A stretch of DNA of 64,000 nt from Bacteroidales bacterium (GTDB lineage Bacteria; Bacteroidota; Bacteroidia; Bacteroidales; UBA932). The DNA lies in NCBI GenBank assembly GCA_017546605.1, contig JAFYSH010000007.1:1-64000 (forward strand), given 5' to 3'. The notes under the pieces were generated by a model. It saw nothing but the letters and a program-made list of their open reading frames with translations, was not told where the DNA came from and ran no database searches. The position numbers and the translations under genes are program-made. This document shows, piece after piece, positions 17,367 through 25,663 of the stretch (positions are counted from its first letter, which is position 1; each line of letters starts with the position of its first letter).

Positions 17367-19379
17367 CTATTCTTCCATACAGTATTTTCGGATGACACTA
17401 TAGGCATCTGCAATGCCTAATTCGCCGGCTTTGCTCATATCGATACAACCCTTTTCCAAGTCCTTGAGGTAAATGAGGATCAAGCCTCGGTTGTAGAAGG
17501 CTTCGGCCAGGTGAGGGTAAAGCTTGATGGCTTCATCGTACTGTCGGATGGCTTCAGGCAAATCTTTTGCATAGCAGAACAGGTTGCCGAGGTTGTAGTA
17601 AATGAAGGGATTTTCCGGTTGTAACATCGATGCTTTCACGACATCGAGAATGGCGGTGTTGTAGTCATAAGAACGGATGTTGCGGTCTTGAACGCGGGCT
17701 CGCGTGGTGCCACTGTCATCCAGCGTCAGAATTTGGACATTTTCCTCCAACGAAGACAGGAAGTCAATCATATCCACGTGCAGGGCTCCTCGATTCAAGT
17801 AGAAGATCGCTTCTTCGGGCGCCAGTTCAATGGCTTGGTTGTAATCTTCCAACGCTTGGTTGAATTGTTTTTGATCCCGTTCCAAAATGGCTTTGGCAAA
17901 CCACAAGTAGGCACTGTTGGTGGACATGGCTTCTTGGGTAAGGGCTTCGAGCAGGGGTCGATTACCTGCGTGGGACATCTCAGCCGTACTATGCGCTTTC
18001 AGACGAGTTGTAATGGGGAGCCTGGCTTGTAGTTGGAGCAAGGCTTCGGAGTTGAACTGCTCTTCCAACAGGGCATTGACCTGTTCCTCTTGGGTGGAAT
18101 AGGTCAATTGGTACAAGGGCTTCAAGTTGATGTCAATATCTCGATATTGTAGCAGTTCGTCGTTGAAGTCTTGTTTTGCAAAATTTGCATCCAACGAGAG
18201 TAAGGCACTGAATCGTCCGGAGGTGTCGGCTAAAGCGGCTACCATAGAGGTGTCATCAGTGCGGCCACGGTATTCTTGAACTTTCTTTTGGGCGGTTTTA
18301 TAGTCGGTTTGTGCCCCTTTCTGGTCACCCATCAGGTTTTTGACATAGGAGCGGTTCATGTATGCTTTGGCAAAATCCGGATAAAGGTCAATGGCTTTGC
18401 TGTAATCCTGCTCAGCATCCTGGTAGCGTTCCAGTTCCAAAAAAACCGATGCCCGGTTGAAGTAGGCCAGTACATTGCGGGGATTGATGTGCAATACACG
18501 ATCGTAGTCGTCCAAGGCCTTGCGGAAGTCTCCAATTTGGGAATAAATCAAGGCACGGTTGTACAAGGTGAGCGCGTTGCCGGGATCATCCTTGAGTACC
18601 CGGTTCAGGTCGCTCAATGCACCTTCAATTTCGTGCCGTTCGTGTCGGATCAGCGCTCGGTTGAAGTAGGCAAAACTGTTGGTGGAATCCACTTCCAGGG
18701 CCACATCCAGGTCTTGCAGTGCTTCCTCGGTGTGTCCTTGCAGATGCAGGATGCGGGAGCGGCGGATGTAGCCTTCCGCATCAAACCGGTTCAAGGTAAT
18801 GGCCTGGTTGTAATCGTTTAAGGCCGCTGTTGTGTCACCTACATAAAGGTAAGCTGCCCCTCGGTTCAAGTAGGCACTGGGGTCGCTGGATTCTTTTGCC
18901 AAGTAACGGTTGAAATCTGCAATCGCCTGATCAAACTGTTGGGAGAGAAAATAGGTCACTCCGCGGCTATAATAAAGACCTGTATAACTGGGACGCAGTT
19001 CCAAGGCGGTGGCCAAGTCGGAGAGTGCATTTTCGTATTGCCCCATTCGGCTGCGAGTAATGGCGCGGTAGTGGTAACCGCCTGTATAAACAGGGTTGAT
19101 CGTCAGTGTTTTGATAAAGTCTTGCTCTGCGCCAATAAAATCCCCCAAGTTGTATTTGGCAATTCCTCGGAAAAAGTATGCTTCGTGAGAAGTGGAGTCC
19201 AAGCGCGATAGAATGTTGAAATTGTCAATGGCTTTGGCATATTTTCCGTCCATCAAGGCTTGTCGGCCTCGGTAATAAAACTGATTGATGTCGTATTGTG
19301 CGGGTAGTTGGCCAGCAAGTAGGAGCAAGCAGGCTGCCCATAAGATATATTTTGCGAGGTATTTTTTCGTTTGCGCCAT
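17367..19379 (-). CDS. Secreted TPR-repeat protein
   Basis: The protein of about 670 residues has a signal peptide (KYILWAACLLLLAGQLPAQ). About ten consecutive 34-residue TPR units follow in the first 370 residues, each close to YFNRGxxxxxLGDxxxALxDYxxAIxLxP. A spacer with little repeat character comes next, then three more TPRs near the C-terminus. TPR solenoids bind other proteins; no enzymatic domain is visible. I chose the ATG at 19377-19379 because the frame's upstream ATG precedes the likely transcription start. It probably acts in the periplasm, tethered to or associated with envelope complexes. Confidence 0.85.
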   Translation of the reverse strand: MAQTKKYLAKYILWAACLLLLAGQLPAQYDINQFYYRGRQALMDGKYAKAIDNFNILSRLDSTSHEAYFFRGIAKYNLGDFIGAEQDFIKTLTINPVYTGGYHYRAITRSRMGQYENALSDLATALELRPSYTGLYYSRGVTYFLSQQFDQAIADFNRYLAKESSDPSAYLNRGAAYLYVGDTTAALNDYNQAITLNRFDAEGYIRRSRILHLQGHTEEALQDLDVALEVDSTNSFAYFNRALIRHERHEIEGALSDLNRVLKDDPGNALTLYNRALIYSQIGDFRKALDDYDRVLHINPRNVLAYFNRASVFLELERYQDAEQDYSKAIDLYPDFAKAYMNRSYVKNLMGDQKGAQTDYKTAQKKVQEYRGRTDDTSMVAALADTSGRFSALLSLDANFAKQDFNDELLQYRDIDINLKPLYQLTYSTQEEQVNALLEEQFNSEALLQLQARLPITTRLKAHSTAEMSHAGNRPLLEALTQEAMSTNSAYLWFAKAILERDQKQFNQALEDYNQAIELAPEEAIFYLNRGALHVDMIDFLSSLEENVQILTLDDSGTTRARVQDRNIRSYDYNTAILDVVKASMLQPENPFIYYNLGNLFCYAKDLPEAIRQYDEAIKLYPHLAEAFYNRGLILIYLKDLEKGCIDMSKAGELGIADAYSVIRKYCMEE

Positions 19380-19396
19380 AATTGCAAAAATTAGCG

Positions 19397-19404
19397 TACT
19401 TTTG
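19397..19404 (+). promoter_or_regulatory. -7 box for the M28-like gene
   Basis: TACTTTTG, a full consensus match, 30 bases before the ATG at 19434. It overlaps, face to face, the opposing box at 19410-19417. Confidence 0.5.
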
Positions 19405-19409
19405 TAGAA

Positions 19410-19417
19410 CAAAGGTA
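19410..19417 (-). promoter_or_regulatory. -7 box for the TPR gene
   Basis: TACCTTTG on the minus strand, a full consensus match, about 30 bases before the chosen TPR start. Confidence 0.5.
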
Positions 19418-19433
19418 ATAATGAAAGTTATAG

Positions 19434-20417
19434 ATGTTGGCAAAATTTTTAAAAAGAATTGGAATTGTTTGCGTGGTATTTTGCCTGCATGTGGGGGGGC
19501 TGTTAGCGGAACGTCGTCCGATGGGACATTATCAGCCTTACGAAGCCGTACTTTCCCAAACAGAACAACAGCGGATTTTGTCATACCTAGCTGATGATCA
19601 GGCTCGAGGGAGGATGATTGGGACTTGGGCGAATGAAATGGTCGCAACGTACATCCGGCACGAAATGGAGTCCTATGGTCTGCTGCCATTTTTTAATGGG
19701 GGATATACCCAACGTTTTCTGGTAGATTCTCTTAAGGGATTCAATATTGCCGGATGGATTCCAGCAAAAACTCCTACACGGGAATATCTCATCATTTCGG
19801 CACATTATGATCACATGGGGGCTATTAATGGGCATGTTTACAATGGAGCTGACGACAACGCTTCCGGGGTAACGGCGCTGCTGAATTTGGCGAAAATGTT
19901 TGCCATGATGGACGAACAAGGTGAGGGCGTGGATATGAACCTCGTGTTCGTGGCCTTTGACGGCAAAGAACGCAGTATGGCAGGGTCCCAATACTTTATC
20001 CGGCATTTGGATATGTTGTATCGGGATGTGCAGTGTAACATCAATTTGGACCAGATCGGATCGGTGTTGGAACCGGTAGAGAAAGGAAAACCGGATTTTG
20101 TCATGGTTTTGGGCGATCATACCTTGCCAGAGGGAACTCGGCATCTGCTGGGAACTTGCAACCGGATCTACCAATTGGGCCTGGATATTCACAACTCTTT
20201 TTACGGAAGTGAGAATTTTACGGAAATTATGTACGGCTTGTCGGACCAGGCTTCCTTTCAAAAGGCCAATATTCCGGCCTTGCTGTTTACTTCCGGTTTC
20301 ACAAAACATACCTACAAGACCACAGACGATCTTCAATACATTGACTTTGACGTATTGAGGAAGAGAACCCTGTTGATATTTTATTTTGTTCAACATTTTG
20401 CTCAGTGCAAACGCTAA
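19434..20417 (+). CDS. M28-family peptidase-like protein with altered catalytic base
   Basis: The 327-residue protein has an N-terminal signal segment (FLKRIGIVCVVFCLHVGGLLA) and the M28 fold. The zinc ligands look conserved: His124 (ISAHYDH), Asp140 (NGADDNASG), Glu179, an Asp in NLDQIG, and a C-terminal His (TKHTYKTTDD). The catalytic base is the first Glu of the usual EExGLxGS motif. Here that segment reads GKERSMAGS, putting Lys178 in the base position. I therefore cannot be sure it is an active aminopeptidase. It may be a binding protein or a variant enzyme. It starts a pair with the MalY-like gene nine bases downstream. Confidence 0.8.
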   Translation: MLAKFLKRIGIVCVVFCLHVGGLLAERRPMGHYQPYEAVLSQTEQQRILSYLADDQARGRMIGTWANEMVATYIRHEMESYGLLPFFNGGYTQRFLVDSLKGFNIAGWIPAKTPTREYLIISAHYDHMGAINGHVYNGADDNASGVTALLNLAKMFAMMDEQGEGVDMNLVFVAFDGKERSMAGSQYFIRHLDMLYRDVQCNINLDQIGSVLEPVEKGKPDFVMVLGDHTLPEGTRHLLGTCNRIYQLGLDIHNSFYGSENFTEIMYGLSDQASFQKANIPALLFTSGFTKHTYKTTDDLQYIDFDVLRKRTLLIFYFVQHFAQCKR

Positions 20418-20426
20418 TTGAGATGA

Positions 20427-21593
20427 ATGATGATGGATACTTGCTACAATTTTGATGAATGCGTTCAACGACGGGGAACGGATTCGGTGAAATGGGATGG
20501 AATGAAACCGATTTGGGGACGCGATGACTTGCTTCCTTTGTGGGTTGCAGACATGGATTTCAGGACGCCTCCGTTTATTATACAAGCCCTGCAGGAGCAA
20601 TTGGATCAACAGGTGCTGGGTTACACGCGTCCCAGTGATGACTGGGCACCCGCCATTTGTGATTGGTTGAAAAAACGTCATCACTGGTCCGTTCAAGAAA
20701 AGCAACTTACCTTCGTTTCGGGCATTGTTCGAGGCTTGGCCTATGCCTTGCTTTGTTTTACGGCTCCGCAAGATCGGGTGCTGGTGATGAGTCCGGTCTA
20801 TCATCCGTTCTTTTTGGTGACACAACGGCTTCAGCGTCAACCGGTATTTTCATCACTTGAACTTAAAAATAATCGCTATGAAATCAATTTTGACCGTTTG
20901 AGAAACGATCTGCAAGGTTGCAAGGCTTTGATTTTATGCAATCCACACAATCCCGGAGGCCGAGTTTGGTCCAAGGAGGAATTGCAGCAACTGGCGGCCC
21001 TGTGTCACGAGTTGGGAGTTCTGGTGATCTCCGATGAAATTCATGCCGATTTGACTTTGCCGGGCTATACGCATACGCCTTATGCTTCGGTGAGCGAACA
21101 AGCTGCTGCGCATTCCATTACTTTCATGGCTCCGAGTAAAACATTCAACATTCCGGGAGTTGCCAGTTCATTTTCGGTGATCCTACATGAGGAGCTTCGT
21201 CTGCGTTTTCAGTCCTTTATGGAGGCGGGAGAATTCAGTTCAGGACATATGTTTGCCTATCGTGCGGCGGTGGTCGCTTACCGTCAGGGAGAAGCTTGGC
21301 TGGATCAACTATTAACCTATCTGCAAGGTAACATCAATTTTACCGAGCAGTTTTTGAAAGAGAAGTTGCCACATATTGGGATGATTCGGCCAGAGGCCTC
21401 TTTCCTCATCTTTTTGGATTGCCGTTCGATGCAGCTTACGCAGCCGGAACTTGTGGACTATTTCGTGAACAAAGCCGGTCTTGCCTTGAATGATGGAACC
21501 CTGTTTGGTCCCGAGGGGAAAGGTTTCATGCGTCTGAACATTGCTTGTCCGCGTTCGGAGTTGAAACAAGCATTGGAACGACTGGTCTTATAG
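20427..21593 (+). CDS. PLP-dependent C-S lyase / aminotransferase (MalY/PatB type)
   Basis: The 388-residue fold-type I PLP enzyme starts with the family pattern NFDECVQRRGTDSVKWDG and PLWVADMDF, typical of MalY/PatB cystathionine beta-lyases. Other marks are CNPHNPGGRVW, the PLP-contacting SDEIHADL, and the Schiff-base Lys in APSKTFNIPG. It probably splits cystathionine or cysteine conjugates. Three consecutive ATG codons make the exact start ambiguous by two residues. Its stop overlaps the stop of the convergent CotH gene by six bases. Confidence 0.92.
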   Translation: MMMDTCYNFDECVQRRGTDSVKWDGMKPIWGRDDLLPLWVADMDFRTPPFIIQALQEQLDQQVLGYTRPSDDWAPAICDWLKKRHHWSVQEKQLTFVSGIVRGLAYALLCFTAPQDRVLVMSPVYHPFFLVTQRLQRQPVFSSLELKNNRYEINFDRLRNDLQGCKALILCNPHNPGGRVWSKEELQQLAALCHELGVLVISDEIHADLTLPGYTHTPYASVSEQAAAHSITFMAPSKTFNIPGVASSFSVILHEELRLRFQSFMEAGEFSSGHMFAYRAAVVAYRQGEAWLDQLLTYLQGNINFTEQFLKEKLPHIGMIRPEASFLIFLDCRSMQLTQPELVDYFVNKAGLALNDGTLFGPEGKGFMRLNIACPRSELKQALERLVL

Positions 21594-23111
21594 TGCAGTG
21601 ATACTTTTCTTCAGCCACTGGATTCGACCGTGTAACCAATCCTTTAGGGATTGGATTTCCTGATCGTAGGCTGTTTTAATGGCTGCCTCCGAAGAACCGG
21701 TACTGCACATCAAGTTCCACAATTGGTCGTTGTAACAGGCAGAGGTTTGCAGTAGTTGGTGTTGGGCGTCGATGTAGGCCATGATGTCGTTTTCGTGATC
21801 TGCGATTACCTGCATTTTTTCTTTCAAAAGCGCAATAAATTCGGGATCTTGGAACATGGCCGGTAACCAGATTTTAGAGCGGTCTGTGTCGCGAATCGTG
21901 AAGCCGACATAGCCGTTGTCGCTGCCATGTCCGTCGTCATATATTTGATTGCCAAAAGCCAAGTCATAGTCCCATAACGGTCCCATGTACAATTTTTCGT
22001 CATCAGAGACATTCATGTAAACACTGATGAAGAATGCGGCATCCGGGTTCTTGGTCAGTTCGCTGTTCAAATACCAATCGACCATGCTCTCTAGGTCCAA
22101 GTAGGAACGGTAATTCTCTATTCTATTTTCTTTCAGGTCCTTTTCGCATTGATTGATGAAGTTTTCGACATGCCGATAATTCGCATCTCCCTTGGCTACA
22201 TCGGGATCTTTAATCACAAAATTCAGTTGGGAAAGTTTGCTTTTGAAGAAAATGTCGCCGTTGCTTTCTTTGGCCCGGACATCGATTTCTACCACATATC
22301 CGTCGGGAACTCGATTGTCATCGATTTTGATTTGTTCGCACAGGTAGTAATTTCCTAAAAATTTCCCATTTAGGACTAGTTCAATCAGTTGGCCATCCTG
22401 TTTCCAACGTAGGTTGGAGTAGTTTTGGGCCAGGTGAAAAGCCAAATCGGTGCGGATCATGGACCGGTCATTGTAAGCGGCCAGAAGTACCCAGCGTTTG
22501 TGTTTGGGCATGCCAAACAGCGTCGTTTTCTCTCCCAGCTTCAAGGCGTACGGTTTCTTGGGGTTCTGCCAGGTTGTGTTGCCACGTCCTTTGATTTCAA
22601 GTTCTTTATCCTCAATTAGGAAATCCCCTTCGGGGGAGATAATCGAGTAATTTCCGGCGATCCAATTTTCTTTATCCAGGATCGGCTTGCCTTGTTGTGT
22701 GTTGATGTATAGGATGGGCAGACCGGTGAAGCCTTGGTAGTCCACCGACAAGCAGACCGTGTATTGCCGTTGTGCTCCGGCAGTATTGGTGATGGTATAG
22801 GTGACAGGTGTGGAAAAATCGTTGAAGGATACGCGGCTGATTTGAGGATTGTCATGTACTGTGACGACACAGCCATTGGATACCGTAAAGGTGGCTATGA
22901 GGGATTGCAAACCGACGGGATATGCGAACGTATGACTTAGCTGAGTTGTTCCGGATAAGTTGAATGGAACGTCATTCATCAATGGCGGGTTATAGGCCTT
23001 TTGGAAGGAAAAGGAGATGAATTCAGGTTCAGGAGCTTTCTCGGCAGGTGTTTTTGTGCAGGATACGGCGCAAATGATCCAGCATAAAAGCAGCAACGGG
23101 TAATTTTTCAT
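21588..23111 (-). CDS. CotH-family lipoprotein
   Basis: The protein of about 507 residues begins MKNYPLLLLCWIICAVSC with a lipobox ending at Cys18, so it is a lipoprotein. I took this ATG (23109-23111) rather than one 29 codons upstream, which lies in the divergent promoter region. Residues about 30-130 form Ig-like or DUF5018-like strands. The CotH kinase-like domain follows: FLIEDKELEIKGRGNTTW, VLLAAYNDRSMIRTDL, GNYYLCEQIKID and GPLWDYDLAFGN. CotH proteins in spore formers phosphorylate coat proteins. In Bacteroidetes the target is unknown, and activity here is inferred from family only. Confidence 0.87.
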   Translation of the reverse strand: MKNYPLLLLCWIICAVSCTKTPAEKAPEPEFISFSFQKAYNPPLMNDVPFNLSGTTQLSHTFAYPVGLQSLIATFTVSNGCVVTVHDNPQISRVSFNDFSTPVTYTITNTAGAQRQYTVCLSVDYQGFTGLPILYINTQQGKPILDKENWIAGNYSIISPEGDFLIEDKELEIKGRGNTTWQNPKKPYALKLGEKTTLFGMPKHKRWVLLAAYNDRSMIRTDLAFHLAQNYSNLRWKQDGQLIELVLNGKFLGNYYLCEQIKIDDNRVPDGYVVEIDVRAKESNGDIFFKSKLSQLNFVIKDPDVAKGDANYRHVENFINQCEKDLKENRIENYRSYLDLESMVDWYLNSELTKNPDAAFFISVYMNVSDDEKLYMGPLWDYDLAFGNQIYDDGHGSDNGYVGFTIRDTDRSKIWLPAMFQDPEFIALLKEKMQVIADHENDIMAYIDAQHQLLQTSACYNDQLWNLMCSTGSSEAAIKTAYDQEIQSLKDWLHGRIQWLKKSITAL

Positions 23112-23116
23112 GGTCG

Positions 23117-23124
23117 CAAAACTA
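23117..23124 (-). promoter_or_regulatory. -7 box for the CotH lipoprotein gene
   Basis: TAGTTTTG on the minus strand ends only six bases before the chosen ATG, so the transcript would be nearly leaderless if this box is used. Confidence 0.35.
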
Positions 23125-23153
23125 AATAATTTTATCGGGAAAATTAAATCATT

Positions 23154-23161
23154 TAAATTTG
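23154..23161 (+). promoter_or_regulatory. -7 box for the 644-residue membrane protein gene
   Basis: TAAATTTG, a full consensus match, 20 bases before the ATG at 23182. Confidence 0.5.
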
Positions 23162-23181
23162 TAGTATCATAGAAGCATAGG

Positions 23182-25116
23182 ATGATGAAAGAATACAATT
23201 ACTGTTGTTCAAAAGACGGTCACGGCTTGGCCTATCCATCTTTCAGCGTGGTGTTTATCCAGACTTTTTCCATTCACGGAGATTTGGAATTTGTCTTGCC
23301 GAAGGAGGCTGTGCGGGATGATTATAAGCAGATTGTTGCAGACCTGGAAGCAGGTTTGAACAAGACAGGGGTCTATCCGGAGGTGGCTGATCACTTGGAT
23401 ATGCCGGTTGTTTATATGAACCAGAACATTGAACGTCAGATTTTTGTGTTGAATGAGCGGGAAGATTCTTTGGAGTTGAAGAAACTGTCGGGCTTGCATC
23501 TTGTGAAGCAAGGTCTGTTGTCTCGGGGTACGATCAAATCCCTGACGGGAATGGATCGGGATGCCCAATACATTTGGCGTTTTCCCAAGAAGTCTGTTTA
23601 CCGTTTTTCGGTGCGGGGCTTTGATTTTTGCATGCCTTTGCGCCCGGAAGAGGAGGGCGATTTTGAACCGATCGATTTGGCAGGTCATGTGAATGTGGAA
23701 ATGTCCCTGTTTTTTGGAAATACGGTTTCCATTACCTACCGCTTTTTCTTCGACGGGCATTCTTCGTGGATCCGTACTCCGGAAGGAAAGCCTGCCAATG
23801 CCATCACCGATCACATCATTGCGCTGCTTTCTACCTACCTGGGTGCAGAATATTGGAGTGCAGACAGTGAGGAGGGAACCAGCAATATCAATTTGGAAAG
23901 CACGTTCGTGGCACGCAACTTTTGGTTGGACGAGCAGGGTTGGGAACTTCCGGAAGCTGAGCGCAGGGATTTGCAGATGCGGGAGGGAGGACGAGCTTTT
24001 GATAAGATTGCCTTGCGTTATAAGAAATTTCTATACAACCGTTATTCGGCCTATCGTGAAGGTACCTCGTTGGAAGATCGTTTCAAGCACGAAGCCTTCC
24101 GTAAAGAATGTGGCTTGTCGGTGGTGAATGACCATCATTATGCCATGGTGGATATTTGGGAAAACGTCATGCATCCCCATATGGACAACCAGGGCTTGGA
24201 AGCGGACTTGTTTGACAAGCATCGTGATCCGAAACTCTCTGAGGCGGGTATCATCAATCACGTTCGGGATTATCACAAACCTGAGATGATTGGTTTGATG
24301 ACCTTGTATCCGGGTGAGTGGCCTTATCGTGACTATCGGGCTTTTGATGAGGTTTGCGGAGAGAACATTGCCATTGATACGGATGACCTGGTAATGGTGG
24401 GGACTAATTTGGCCGTAGTCATCGGAACCTATGGTCGTCGCAGTGATCATAACCAACAGGGAGTCGGTCAAGGCGTAGCCAATGATGGAATAGACGTAAA
24501 AAAGCAAGGGGTCAATTGGGAAGAACACCTTTTAGCGCGCGCACAATATCACGTGTCTTGGCCGGAATACCTTATGATATTGCAGATGGTGCTGGCAAAA
24601 CGACACGTAATCAGTTTTGCAAAAGATCAGATGATCGATGTAGCCTTAACCGCACGGAATCATTCTGCTGAAGAACTGATTAAGAAAAATGCCGAGCTGA
24701 GCATGCGACTTTCCCGTCAGGTGGTTCAATTGGACTTGGTCAAATACTCCAAATTTTCCTCCCACCAGGTAATGTTTGATCGAACCTCCAAACGCTTGCG
24801 TTTGGAAGAAGAATTGAAGAGTTTGCGGGAAATTATCAATATGGTGGATAGCAGTTTGCACAATTTGAGTGACTACAAGGATATGAAGTCAGACTTCTTG
24901 TTGAATATGATTTTGATTCTGATTTCGGTGACTTCTACCTTCCAGCTCTTCTTCCAACATTCGGAACTCCCCTTCCTTACTTATTTTAACATTGAGTCCC
25001 GAGGTCTGGCAGCCTGGTTGGTTGCCACGGTGGCAGCGATGACCTTCTTTGCTTTGTTGGTGATCCTGAAGATCGCATTGGGAAAAATTTGGCACCTCTT
25101 TATCAAGAAACAATAA
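23182..25116 (+). CDS. Unknown 644-residue protein, C-terminal coiled coil and two membrane helices
   Basis: I do not recognise this family. Residues 1-about 490 are soluble, mixed alpha/beta, with many aromatic and acidic residues and no signal peptide (it opens MMKEYNYCCSKDGHG). Residues about 500-590 are helical with coiled-coil character (HSAEELIKKNAELSMRLSRQ and RLRLEEELKSLREIINM). Two membrane helices follow, near 594-615 (FLLNMILILISVTSTFQLFF) and 626-650 (AAWLVATVAAMTFFALLVI), with a short loop between and a basic tail. This order resembles CorA-type channels, but the GMN signature is absent. It could be a divergent ion-transport protein or a membrane-anchored sensor. Its stop overlaps the start of the GNAT gene by one base (TAATG). 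Confidence 0.7.
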   Translation: MMKEYNYCCSKDGHGLAYPSFSVVFIQTFSIHGDLEFVLPKEAVRDDYKQIVADLEAGLNKTGVYPEVADHLDMPVVYMNQNIERQIFVLNEREDSLELKKLSGLHLVKQGLLSRGTIKSLTGMDRDAQYIWRFPKKSVYRFSVRGFDFCMPLRPEEEGDFEPIDLAGHVNVEMSLFFGNTVSITYRFFFDGHSSWIRTPEGKPANAITDHIIALLSTYLGAEYWSADSEEGTSNINLESTFVARNFWLDEQGWELPEAERRDLQMREGGRAFDKIALRYKKFLYNRYSAYREGTSLEDRFKHEAFRKECGLSVVNDHHYAMVDIWENVMHPHMDNQGLEADLFDKHRDPKLSEAGIINHVRDYHKPEMIGLMTLYPGEWPYRDYRAFDEVCGENIAIDTDDLVMVGTNLAVVIGTYGRRSDHNQQGVGQGVANDGIDVKKQGVNWEEHLLARAQYHVSWPEYLMILQMVLAKRHVISFAKDQMIDVALTARNHSAEELIKKNAELSMRLSRQVVQLDLVKYSKFSSHQVMFDRTSKRLRLEEELKSLREIINMVDSSLHNLSDYKDMKSDFLLNMILILISVTSTFQLFFQHSELPFLTYFNIESRGLAAWLVATVAAMTFFALLVILKIALGKIWHLFIKKQ

Positions 25117-25640
25117 TGGACGCATATACGATTCAACCTGCAGCAGTGGCTGATGAGCAAAGCTTGTGGAAGTTGTTCTCAGAGCACCTCACCCACCACA
25201 GTGAATACATTTCCCATGGAGAAATCCAGATGGGAGTGGGACAAGAACATTACGATGGTAATCAGCGGGTTACTACGTTGTCTGCCAATGCCCGTCATTT
25301 TTGGATGAAATACATTCATGCCAACATCCTGGATCCGGAACGTTCGGCTGTTTACAAAGCTGTGGATATGCAAAATCAGATTGTAGGTTTTTGTGTGGTT
25401 GAAATTCAAGAGGATGGTGCTGCCCCTTATGGGATGATTTGTGATATTTTGGTCAATGAGGCAGCCCGGGGAACGGGGATCGGAAAAGCTTTGTTGAAAA
25501 CCTCCTTGCAGTGGTTGCACCAGCATCAGGTACAAGATGTTTATTTGGAGTCAGGTTTGCAGAATCATGACGCTCATGCATACTTTGAGCGTCAAGGTTT
25601 TGTCAAAGTATCAGAAATCTACAAATTGAAATCCAATTAG
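25116..25640 (+). CDS. GNAT-family N-acetyltransferase
   Basis: The 174-residue protein starts at the ATG at 25116, which overlaps the preceding stop. The GNAT acetyl-CoA loop is clear: ICDILVNEAARGTGIGKALL (R/Q-x-x-G-x-G pattern), followed by VYLESGLQNHDAHAYFERQGF, the usual motif B. It transfers an acetyl group from acetyl-CoA to an unknown amine. The coupling to the unknown membrane-protein gene upstream and the LolE-like permease 23 bases downstream suggests one transcript, but not necessarily one pathway. Confidence 0.88.
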   Translation: MDAYTIQPAAVADEQSLWKLFSEHLTHHSEYISHGEIQMGVGQEHYDGNQRVTTLSANARHFWMKYIHANILDPERSAVYKAVDMQNQIVGFCVVEIQEDGAAPYGMICDILVNEAARGTGIGKALLKTSLQWLHQHQVQDVYLESGLQNHDAHAYFERQGFVKVSEIYKLKSN

Positions 25641-25663
25641 GTCAGGATTTGATTCGCAACAGT

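Noticed and set aside
19587..20840. 417-residue open frame on the minus strand
   Set aside because: It lies antisense across the M28-like gene and the start of the MalY gene, both of which have clear family motifs. Its translation shows no domain and an unlikely composition rich in His, Gln and Arg.
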